Assembly (NCBI GenBank): GCA_016783345.1
Contig: JADHWT010000052.1
Span: 1 to 6,902, forward strand
Direction: 5' to 3'
DNA from: Candidatus Omnitrophota bacterium
GTDB taxonomy: Bacteria; NPL-UPA2; BS750m-G34
Length of the DNA: 6,902 nucleotides
How positions within the stretch are numbered: the stretch's first letter is position 1; every line of letters begins with the position of its first letter. The position numbers and the translations under genes are program-made. Below, piece by piece: positions 1 through 4,839 of this stretch. A model generated the notes under the pieces. It did no database searches and was not told the DNA's origin. It worked only from the letters and a program-made list of their open reading frames with translations.

Positions 1-547
1 GCTGTGTCCCGGCTACTATCATATCAAGCTGTCCTTTTTCTATCTCCTCATGAGTGGGATTGACTATAAACCTATTATCCACTCTCCCGATCCTCACTGC
101 TGCCACAGGGCCATTAAAAGGAATCCCTGAAATGGCTACGGCTGCCGAAGATGCATTGATGGATAAAATATCAGGGTCATTTTTGTCATCAGCAGACAGG
201 ACAATAGACATTACCTGAATTTCATTCTGCATCCCTTTTGGGAAAAGGGGTCTTAATGGTCTATCGATCATCCGGGAAGTCAATATCTCTTTCTCGCTCG
301 GCCGTCCCTCCCGTTTAAAAAACCCGCCCGGAATTTTCCCGGCGGCATATGTCTTTTCCCTGTAATCAACAGTCAGAGGAAGAAAATCCACAAATCCTTC
401 TCTCTTCTTTTCAGAGGTAACTGCTGTGGCAAGCACCATTGTATCCCCATAACGAACTACAACCGCGCCATCAGCCAACTTTGCCATCTTTCCCGATTCA
501 AAAATAAAATCCTTATCATTAATCTTTACAACTATTTGTTCAACCAT
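1..547 (-). CDS. pnp: Polynucleotide phosphorylase, N-terminal part (cut by window edge)
   Basis: Polyribonucleotide nucleotidyltransferase degrades RNA 3' to 5' using phosphate and acts in the cytoplasmic RNA-decay machinery. My translation of the minus strand from the ATG at 547-545 gives an open frame of 182 codons that runs off the left edge. It begins MVEQIVVKINDKDF and contains family hallmarks of the first RNase PH-like domain: ADGAVVVRYGDTMVLATA (about residues 26-43), FVDFLPLTVDYREK, the GFFKREGRPSEKEIL block and MIDRPLRPLFPKG. The second RNase PH domain and the KH and S1 domains lie outside the window. A GAGG Shine-Dalgarno sits 5 nt before the ATG. The gene starts 13 nt after the rpsO stop, the classic rpsO-pnp order, so cotranscription is very likely. 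PNPase usually controls its own mRNA through the leader, but no room for a long dedicated leader exists here. Identity is secure. Confidence 0.97.
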   Translation of the reverse strand, partial: MVEQIVVKINDKDFIFESGKMAKLADGAVVVRYGDTMVLATAVTSEKKREGFVDFLPLTVDYREKTYAAGKIPGGFFKREGRPSEKEILTSRMIDRPLRPLFPKGMQNEIQVMSIVLSADDKNDPDILSINASSAAVAISGIPFNGPVAAVRIGRVDNRFIVNPTHEEIEKGQLDMIVAGTQ

Positions 548-560
548 CTTTTCCTCTTTC

Positions 561-830
561 TTATTTCCGCAATCCTAATTTATCTACTATTTCCTTATAA
601 CGCGTAATATTTGTCCTTTTTAAATAATCTAATAATCGCCTTCTCTGTCCGACTAATTTAAGCAGACCCACACGTGAATGATGGTCCTTGGAATTAGACT
701 TAAAATGTTCGGAGAGATAATTTATCCTTTCAGTGATTATGGCAATCTGCACTTCGCATGAACCGGTATCCGCTGTATGGAGCCTGTGCTTTTCAATCAG
801 ATTACTTTTTCTTTCCTTTGTTAAAGCCAT
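561..830 (-). CDS. rpsO: 30S ribosomal protein S15
   Basis: Primary 16S rRNA-binding protein of the small-subunit platform, where it organises the central domain and contacts 23S rRNA in bridge B4. The 89-residue product has the usual full length. It shows the family signatures [16 protein letters not shown] (residues 21-36) and [20 protein letters not shown] (48-67), the His/Asp and basic residues that contact the rRNA three-way junction. The usual DTGSPEVQ reads DTGSCEVQ here, a mild proline-to-cysteine change. The start is fixed by a perfect AAGGAGG at 843-837, six nt before the ATG. The gene follows the 3' end of rnpB by about 21 nt and precedes pnp by 13 nt. S15 is autoregulated through its mRNA leader in many bacteria. 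Here any such leader would have to involve rnpB itself or the coding region, unless an unseen promoter exists. Confidence 0.98.
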   Translation of the reverse strand: MALTKERKSNLIEKHRLHTADTGSCEVQIAIITERINYLSEHFKSNSKDHHSRVGLLKLVGQRRRLLDYLKRTNITRYKEIVDKLGLRK

Positions 831-850
831 TCTTTTCCTCCTTATTTACA

Positions 851-1237
851 AAATAAAGCAGGTCTATAAGCCGAGTTCTGTGCAAGATGGCTATTCATCT
901 AGGATCTATGTTACCATAGACCTCAAGCAGCCTACCCGAGAGTTATAGCGGCCGGACATCCGTCCTCTCCTATTTGGCCTTGCTCCGGATGGGGTTTGCC
1001 ATGCCAGAGAAATTACTTTCTCTGCGGTGGGCTCTTACCCCGCCGTTTCACCCTTACCCTGCACTCATGTGCGTGGCGGTCTATTTTCTGTGGCACTTTC
1101 CTTGAACCTACCTTTACAGTAAGCCCACTGGGTGTTACCCAGCATCCTGTCCTTTGGAGCTCGGACTTTCCTCAGGGAAAAAGTATTACCTTTTGGGCAG
1201 TACCTGATTCCCCGCAGCCATCAGACCTGCTTTATTT
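851..1237 (-). ncRNA. rnpB: RNase P RNA, bacterial type A
   Basis: Catalytic RNA of ribonuclease P, which removes 5' leaders from pre-tRNAs. Read on the minus strand, the 5' region carries the universal GAGGAAAGTCCGAGCTCC block (1173-1156). The middle carries GGGTAAGGGTGAAAC followed by GGTAAGAGCCCACCGC (about 1065-1024), then GGAGCAAGGCCAAATAGG. The 3' region ends ACAGAACTCGGCTTATAGACC (881-861). The GGGTAGG at 937-931 holds the GGU that pairs with tRNA 3'-CCA, so substrate tRNAs probably carry CCA ends. The ends form a perfect 15-bp inverted repeat (851-865 with 1223-1237), which is the closing helix P1 and sets the approximate boundaries. The length of about 385 nt and the helix order resemble Escherichia coli type A. 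Exact mature ends are uncertain by a few nt. The small plus-strand ORFs overlying it are accidental. Confidence 0.97.
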
Positions 1238-1250
1238 AATTATATAGAAG

Positions 1251-1278
1251 ATTATACCTGTAGCCAAAATATAGTCAA
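1251..1278 (-). promoter_or_regulatory. Sigma70-type promoter of rnpB(-rpsO-pnp)
   Basis: On the minus strand TTGACT (1278-1273) and a consensus TATAAT (1256-1251) are separated by 16 nt. Transcription would begin near 1244, a few nt before helix P1 of rnpB. The sequence upstream is very AT-rich and could serve as an UP element. This is the only convincing promoter I see for the rnpB-rpsO-pnp direction. Confidence 0.85.
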
Positions 1279-1303
1279 GCAAAATATATAATCAAGAATT
1301 TAA

Positions 1304-1332
1304 TTGACAAGTATTAAAATCTGATATTTAAT
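1304..1332 (+). promoter_or_regulatory. Sigma70-type promoter of the LarA-like gene
   Basis: A consensus TTGACA (1304-1309), a 17-nt spacer and TTTAAT (1327-1332, five of six consensus bases) precede the ATG at 1340. Seven nt after the -10 box falls on 1339-1340, so the predicted transcription start coincides with the start codon. It lies back to back with the rnpB promoter, with 25 nt between the two -35 boxes. The interval from rnpB to this gene (1238-1339) holds only these two promoters and AT-rich spacer. Confidence 0.72.
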
Positions 1333-1339
1333 TAAGATT

Positions 1340-2593
1340 ATGCTTATCGGCTGCGGAAATGAAGAAAAAGTCCTTTGTGAAAAGGATGTATATGCCTTAG
1401 CAGAAAAGGCATTCTCATCTCTATCTCTTAAAAATAAACGCATCCTGGTCCTTATCCCGGACCATACCCGCACCTGCCCTGTAGGCCTTTTCTTTAGAAT
1501 CTTTTTTGACCTCTTGGGAAACAAGGTCAAAAACCTGGATTATCTTGTAGCCCTCGGGACACACAGGCCTCTAACCTTTGAAAAAATCCTGCAAAGAGTA
1601 GAGATAACGCCAAAGGTCTATAAGGGAAAATATAAAAAGATAAATTTCTATAATCACCTCTGGGATAAAGAAAACACATTTAAGACTATAGGGACTATCC
1701 CCAGCTCACGGATAAAAGAGATAACAGACGGCTTATTTGGAGAAGACGTAATTATTAAAATAAACAAACTCATATTCGAATATGACCTGGTCATTATCCT
1801 TGGGCCCACCTATCCCCACGAAGTAGTGGGTTTTTCAGGAGGAAATAAATATCTCTTCCCGGGCATTTCAGGACGGGAGATTATAAACTTCTTCCACTGG
1901 TTTGGCGCAGTTATTACCAACCCGGTTATTAACGGGGTAAAGGATACCCCGGTAAGAAAGGTAATTGATGAAGCTGCCTCTTTTATAACAACCCCTGTTC
2001 TCTCCTTTAACCTTGTAGTTAAAGAGGAGAAACTACAAGGGCTTTTTATCGGCGAGCCCGGAGAGGCATTCAGTCAAGCAGCGGATCTATCATCCAAACT
2101 TCATATTGTATATAAAGATAAACCTTTCAAAAAGGTTTTAGGAATGGCGCCTCTTATGTATGATGACCTCTGGGTAGCAGGCAAGGTCATGTATAAACTC
2201 GAGCCTGTAGTTAGCCCTGGCGGAGAACTCATTATCTATGCGCCACATATCAATGAAGTATCCTATTCACATGGGGAGGTTATAGATAAGATAGGATATC
2301 ATGTAAGGGACTATTACTTAAAACAGTGGGAGAAATTTAAAGGTTTTCCATGGGGCGTAGTTGCGCACTCCACGCATGTAAGAGGCACAGGGACATTTGA
2401 AAACGGTGTGGAAAAACCACGTGTCAAGGTCACCCTCGCTACTGCTATTCCAGAGGAAAGATGTAAAAAGATAAACCTCGGTTATCTTGATCCTTCTTCA
2501 ATAAATATCGATGACTGGAAAGGAAAGGAAGAGGAAGGAATGCTCCTCGTCCCGCACGCCGGCGAGACTTTATTCAGGCTAAAAAGTAACTAA
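1340..2593 (+). CDS. LarA-like nickel-pincer nucleotide-dependent racemase/epimerase
   Basis: Homologue of lactate racemase LarA (DUF2088 / LarA family), cytoplasmic enzymes that racemise or epimerise 2-hydroxy acids by hydride transfer to a nickel-pincer nucleotide. Visible landmarks are DHTR at 41-44, ALGTHRP at 71-77 (His75) and PHEVVGFSGGNKYLFPG at 159-175 with His160 and Lys170, plus His186. The spacings H160-K170-H186 equal those of Lactiplantibacillus plantarum LarA H174-K184-H200, where the lysine is covalently linked to the cofactor and the histidines bind nickel or act as acid/base. The active site therefore looks intact. At 417 aa it is close to the LarA size. No Shine-Dalgarno precedes the ATG, an in-frame TGA lies at 1322-1324, and no good later start is near, so leaderless translation is likely. 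No larB, larC or larE cofactor genes are present in this window. Substrate is unknown: lactate is possible, but sugar-acid substrates fit the neighbouring isomerase and kinase. Confidence 0.88.
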   Translation: MLIGCGNEEKVLCEKDVYALAEKAFSSLSLKNKRILVLIPDHTRTCPVGLFFRIFFDLLGNKVKNLDYLVALGTHRPLTFEKILQRVEITPKVYKGKYKKINFYNHLWDKENTFKTIGTIPSSRIKEITDGLFGEDVIIKINKLIFEYDLVIILGPTYPHEVVGFSGGNKYLFPGISGREIINFFHWFGAVITNPVINGVKDTPVRKVIDEAASFITTPVLSFNLVVKEEKLQGLFIGEPGEAFSQAADLSSKLHIVYKDKPFKKVLGMAPLMYDDLWVAGKVMYKLEPVVSPGGELIIYAPHINEVSYSHGEVIDKIGYHVRDYYLKQWEKFKGFPWGVVAHSTHVRGTGTFENGVEKPRVKVTLATAIPEERCKKINLGYLDPSSINIDDWKGKEEEGMLLVPHAGETLFRLKSN

Positions 2594-2601
2594 AATAAAA
2601 A

Positions 2602-3681
2602 TCAGCGCCTTACCCGCGCATTACCTTCCCAGATACTCCAGACCTGCTCTTCGTCAAGAGGCTCTGCGTAATCAGTCATAAGCGTTGTGACCATTGCTCC
2701 GCTGGCCCAACCGAACTGCACCCACTTCTCCGGGTCCCAGCCTTTCAGGATCGCGTAAAGCATACCGCCGACAAAACCATCACCGCCACCAATCCGATCG
2801 AGCACCGTGATTTCGCGGGGTTCCACAACATGCCAGTTGTCATCCACTGACATGATAGCTCCCCACAGGTGGCAGTTCGCGCTGACGACATCACGCAGGG
2901 TGGTGGCGAAGACTGCGGCATTCGGAAACGCCTGCTTTGCTCGATTGATCATGCCCTTGAAACTCTCGATCTTAGACGAGAGGTCTTTGCCGCCCGCCTC
3001 CGGACCTTCGATTCCCAGACATAGCTGGAAATCTTCCTCGTTCCCGACGAGGATGTCGGACATTCCCGCGATCTCTTTAAAAATTTCATGAAGCTCATCC
3101 TCGCGGCCCTTCCAGAACGAGGCGCGATGGTTGAGGTCAAAGGATATCCGGGTCTTGTATTTCTTCGCGGCCCTGGCAAGTTCAAGGCAGAAGGTTCCTG
3201 TCTCGGGTGAGAGCGCTGATATCAGTCCGGACAGGTGTACGATCTGGACACCCTCTTTACTGAAAATCCTGTCGAGGTCAAAATCTTTTACATCTAAAGT
3301 CCGGCCAACCTCACCTGCCCGGTCATTATGCACACGCGGCCCGCGGGAACCAGCGCCGCTGTCGGCAATATTGAACTGATGGCGATAGCCCCATGGCCCG
3401 CCCTGCTCGACTTCCTTGCCTTCATAATCCATATGCCGGCCCGCAAGGTTATCTTTGATGAACCGGGCAATCGGGCTGTCCTTGACAAAGGTCGTCAATA
3501 CTTTAACAGGGAGCCCGAGATAGGACGAAACACTCGCCACGTTAGATTCCGCACTGGTTGCCTGCATGATGAATGTTTTGCTGCAATGCACGGGCTGACC
3601 ATTGAGAGGGGTGACACGCACCCCCATACTGGTGGGCACGAGCATTGAATAAGAGCAATCTTTCCGAAGTTTAATTTTCAT
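2602..3681 (-). CDS. PfkB-family carbohydrate kinase (KDG-kinase-like)
   Basis: ATP-dependent sugar kinase of the ribokinase/PfkB superfamily, 359 aa, presumably cytoplasmic. The C-terminal signature DRIGGGDGFVGGMLYAILKG (295-314) holds the GGGD anion hole and the catalytic base Asp301. SFDLNHR (180-186) and LVGNEEDF (211-218) match the central part of 2-keto-3-deoxygluconate-type kinases. ESNVASVSSYLG (45-56) corresponds to the sugar-side GGAESNVA motif, but the usual glycine pair is replaced (ATSAESNVA), and the N-terminal LGE-type strand reads LVPTSMGVRVTP. Substrate specificity may therefore be unusual. An AAGGAAGG lies 5 nt before the ATG. The gene is more GC-rich than its neighbours: sample 60-nt lines give about 53 to 72 percent, against 25 to 50 percent in the adjacent LarA-like gene. 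This suggests transfer. It converges on the LarA-like gene with an 8-nt gap and follows the isomerase across a repeat element. The phosphorylated substrate is not determined. Confidence 0.9.
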   Translation of the reverse strand: MKIKLRKDCSYSMLVPTSMGVRVTPLNGQPVHCSKTFIMQATSAESNVASVSSYLGLPVKVLTTFVKDSPIARFIKDNLAGRHMDYEGKEVEQGGPWGYRHQFNIADSGAGSRGPRVHNDRAGEVGRTLDVKDFDLDRIFSKEGVQIVHLSGLISALSPETGTFCLELARAAKKYKTRISFDLNHRASFWKGREDELHEIFKEIAGMSDILVGNEEDFQLCLGIEGPEAGGKDLSSKIESFKGMINRAKQAFPNAAVFATTLRDVVSANCHLWGAIMSVDDNWHVVEPREITVLDRIGGGDGFVGGMLYAILKGWDPEKWVQFGWASGAMVTTLMTDYAEPLDEEQVWSIWEGNARVRR

Positions 3682-3702
3682 ACAAACCTTCCTTTTTTGT
3701 TC

Positions 3703-3774
3703 CGCAAAAAAAGGACAGACACCTTACCTAAAGGTACAGGGCAAGCCCTAGCCGGAGTCAGTCCCAATTTTTGC
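3703..3774. repeat. Palindromic repeat, copy 1 (long form with internal insert)
   Basis: Starts CGCAAAAAAAGGACAGACACC (3703-3723) and ends CGGAGTCAGTCCCAATTTTTGC (3753-3774), the same two arms as the copy at 4608-4672. Between the arms it has a unique segment of about 29 nt containing two small palindromes, TACC-TAAA-GGTA (3725-3736) and AGGG-CAAG-CCCT (3738-3749). The outer GGGGACAG ends of copy 2 are missing. It overlaps the last codons of the isomerase gene. The form resembles REP- or MITE-like intergenic palindromes. No transposase is in the window, so mobility is inferred only from the duplication. Confidence 0.8.
3706..3764 (-). terminator. Intrinsic terminator/attenuator within repeat copy 1
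   Basis: On the minus strand GGACTGACTCC (3764-3754) can pair with GGTGTCTGTCC (3723-3713) through nine pairs and two T-T mismatches. The loop is 30 nt with its own small hairpins, and seven T residues follow (3712-3706). The isomerase stop codon TGA (3760-3758) lies inside the 5' arm. The kinase start codon is only 24 nt past the T run, with no promoter visible between, so this may be a leaky or regulated terminator. Confidence 0.5.
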
Positions 3775-4585
3775 TTAAAATCTTTTTGAGGGCCTTTACT
3801 GCCAGGCGGAAATTGTCCGGACCTGAAAAACCGCCGAATTGCCCGGCTTTAGAGAGATGCGGCTCAAGAGACAAAAAACCTGCATAGCCCCTCTTTTTTA
3901 AACCCTTTAAAACTTCTTCTATCTGTCCGTCCCCGTTACCTGCCGGGGTAATGGTCATTTCTTTTGCAAATTTTGCATCCTTGATATGCACATATTCGAT
4001 ATATTTTTCCAGGAGCGGATAGCAGTCAGTATACGGCTTCTCATTCTCAACAACAAAATTCGCCGGGTCAAAAGTAAAACGAAGGTGAGGAGAATTAATA
4101 GTCTCTAAAATATCACGGCATCGACTTGCAATATTGCCGAATAGACCGACTTCATTTTCATTTAAAAGGATAACCCCTTCTCTTTTAGCGATATCTGTCT
4201 TTTTTTTCATTCTCTCCATAACTTCATCGCGGTATTTAGCAGGATCTTCTCCTTTAGGAGGATAATAGGAAAAGATGCGTATATATCTCGTATCAAAATA
4301 ATGGGCAATCTTTATGACCCTTTCAAAGTCTTTGAGATGTTTCTCAAAATCATCCTTTATGCCGATTTTGCCGATAGGTGAGCCGATAGCCGAAATTTTA
4401 AACCTTTTATTCTCAAGACCTTTTTTAATAGCAGAGAGATCTTGATCAGTAAAGTCTAAAATCCCTTTGCCTTCCACGCCCCTCAGCTCCAAAAACCTCA
4501 TACCCTCCTCAGCCATAACCTCAAGTTGTTCGTTCAGGTGTGGTGAGATCTCATCCCCAAAACCAGTCAGCTCATATTTAAACAT
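3758..4585 (-). CDS. Sugar phosphate isomerase/epimerase (xylose isomerase-like TIM barrel)
   Basis: Cytoplasmic metal-dependent enzyme of the AP-endonuclease-2 / xylose isomerase-like TIM-barrel family, which includes hydroxypyruvate isomerases, ketose 3-epimerases and inosose isomerases. The 275-aa length is typical. Candidate metal ligands occur in the expected order: Glu143 in LLNENE (140-145), Asp173 in FTFDPANF (170-177), His200 in YVHIKDA (198-204) and Glu241 in LSLEPHL (238-244). The PAGNGDGQI loop (214-222) is also characteristic. AGGAGAG lies just before the ATG. The last five codons (SKNWD) and the TGA come from the palindromic repeat at 3703-3774, so the native C-terminus was probably trimmed or replaced there. 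A second repeat lies immediately upstream. Its place before a PfkB kinase suggests a sugar isomerisation-phosphorylation pathway. The exact substrate cannot be assigned. Confidence 0.87.
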   Translation of the reverse strand: MFKYELTGFGDEISPHLNEQLEVMAEEGMRFLELRGVEGKGILDFTDQDLSAIKKGLENKRFKISAIGSPIGKIGIKDDFEKHLKDFERVIKIAHYFDTRYIRIFSYYPPKGEDPAKYRDEVMERMKKKTDIAKREGVILLNENEVGLFGNIASRCRDILETINSPHLRFTFDPANFVVENEKPYTDCYPLLEKYIEYVHIKDAKFAKEMTITPAGNGDGQIEEVLKGLKKRGYAGFLSLEPHLSKAGQFGGFSGPDNFRLAVKALKKILSKNWD

Positions 4586-4607
4586 ATCTCTCCTGTTTTA
4601 GCTTCAT

Positions 4608-4672
4608 GGGGACAGTTCGCAAAAAAAGGACAGACACCTGCGGAGTCAGTCCCAATTTTTGCGACAGTCCCC
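4608..4672. repeat. Palindromic repeat, copy 2 (nested inverted repeat)
   Basis: A 65-nt nested palindrome. The outer arms GGGGACAGTTCGCAAAAA and TTTTTGCGACAGTCCCC are complementary apart from one mismatch and one indel. The inner arms GGACAGACACC and GGAGTCAGTCC pair at nine of eleven positions around a 3-nt loop. Its two inner blocks are repeated at 3703-3774 in the same orientation, so the pair flanks the isomerase gene as direct repeats about 915 nt apart. Confidence 0.85.
4621..4652 (-). terminator. Intrinsic terminator inside repeat copy 2
   Basis: On the minus strand GGACTGACTCC (4652-4642), loop GCA and GGTGTCTGTCC (4638-4628) form a near-perfect hairpin followed by seven T residues (4627-4621). 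It lies 53 nt past the stop of the 44-aa gene and would end the hisG-TPR-mini-protein transcript ahead of the isomerase. The outer repeat arms could compete with or extend this hairpin. On the plus strand the same stem is followed by AATTTTT, a weaker signal. Confidence 0.6.
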
Positions 4673-4704
4673 GATATAACCCCCGTTCACTCACCGATTA
4701 CAAT

Positions 4705-4839
4705 TTATTTCTGTTCCGGGGTCTTTTCTTCCGGTTTGCAACAAGTGTCTGCTTTTGGCTTGCAGCAGCCCTTTTTCTTTAAACAACAGATTACTATCAG
4801 AACAACAACTACGACCAGTACAACAATTACTACGTTCAT
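4705..4839 (-). CDS. 44-aa membrane-anchored mini-protein with three Cys-Cys pairs
   Basis: I do not recognise a family. The frame runs from ATG 4839-4837 to TAA 4707-4705. Residues 2-17 form a single Val/Ile/Leu transmembrane segment (NVVIVVLVVVVVLIVI). The tail is CCLKKKGCCKPKADTCCKP (18-36) and then an acidic-basic end, PEEKTPEQK. The cysteines fall as three CC pairs spaced 5 and 6 residues apart, suggesting metal, heme or iron-sulfur binding or disulfide/thiol chemistry. The LKKK after the membrane segment predicts a cytoplasmic tail by the positive-inside rule. Coding evidence: a near-perfect AAGGAGGG at 4851-4844, a 4-nt ATGA overlap with the stop of the TPR gene (translational coupling), and mixed valine codons (GTA, GTT, GTC) in the Val run, arguing for selection on protein rather than a DNA repeat. 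A partner role with the secreted TPR protein is inference. Confidence 0.78.
   Translation of the reverse strand: MNVVIVVLVVVVVLIVICCLKKKGCCKPKADTCCKPEEKTPEQK

Noticed and set aside
733..1247. Plus-strand ORFs of 71 and 83 aa over rpsO/rnpB
   Set aside because: They lie antisense to rpsO and the RNase P RNA, lack Shine-Dalgarno sequences and have no recognisable motifs.
2807..3648. Several plus- and minus-strand ORFs of 64-106 aa inside the kinase gene
   Set aside because: The GC-rich kinase gene creates long open frames by chance. The kinase frame explains the region with family motifs and a Shine-Dalgarno.
4680..4710. Promoter for the isomerase (TTGTAA ... TATATC, minus strand)
   Set aside because: Only four of six matches in each box with a 19-nt spacer, too weak to list.
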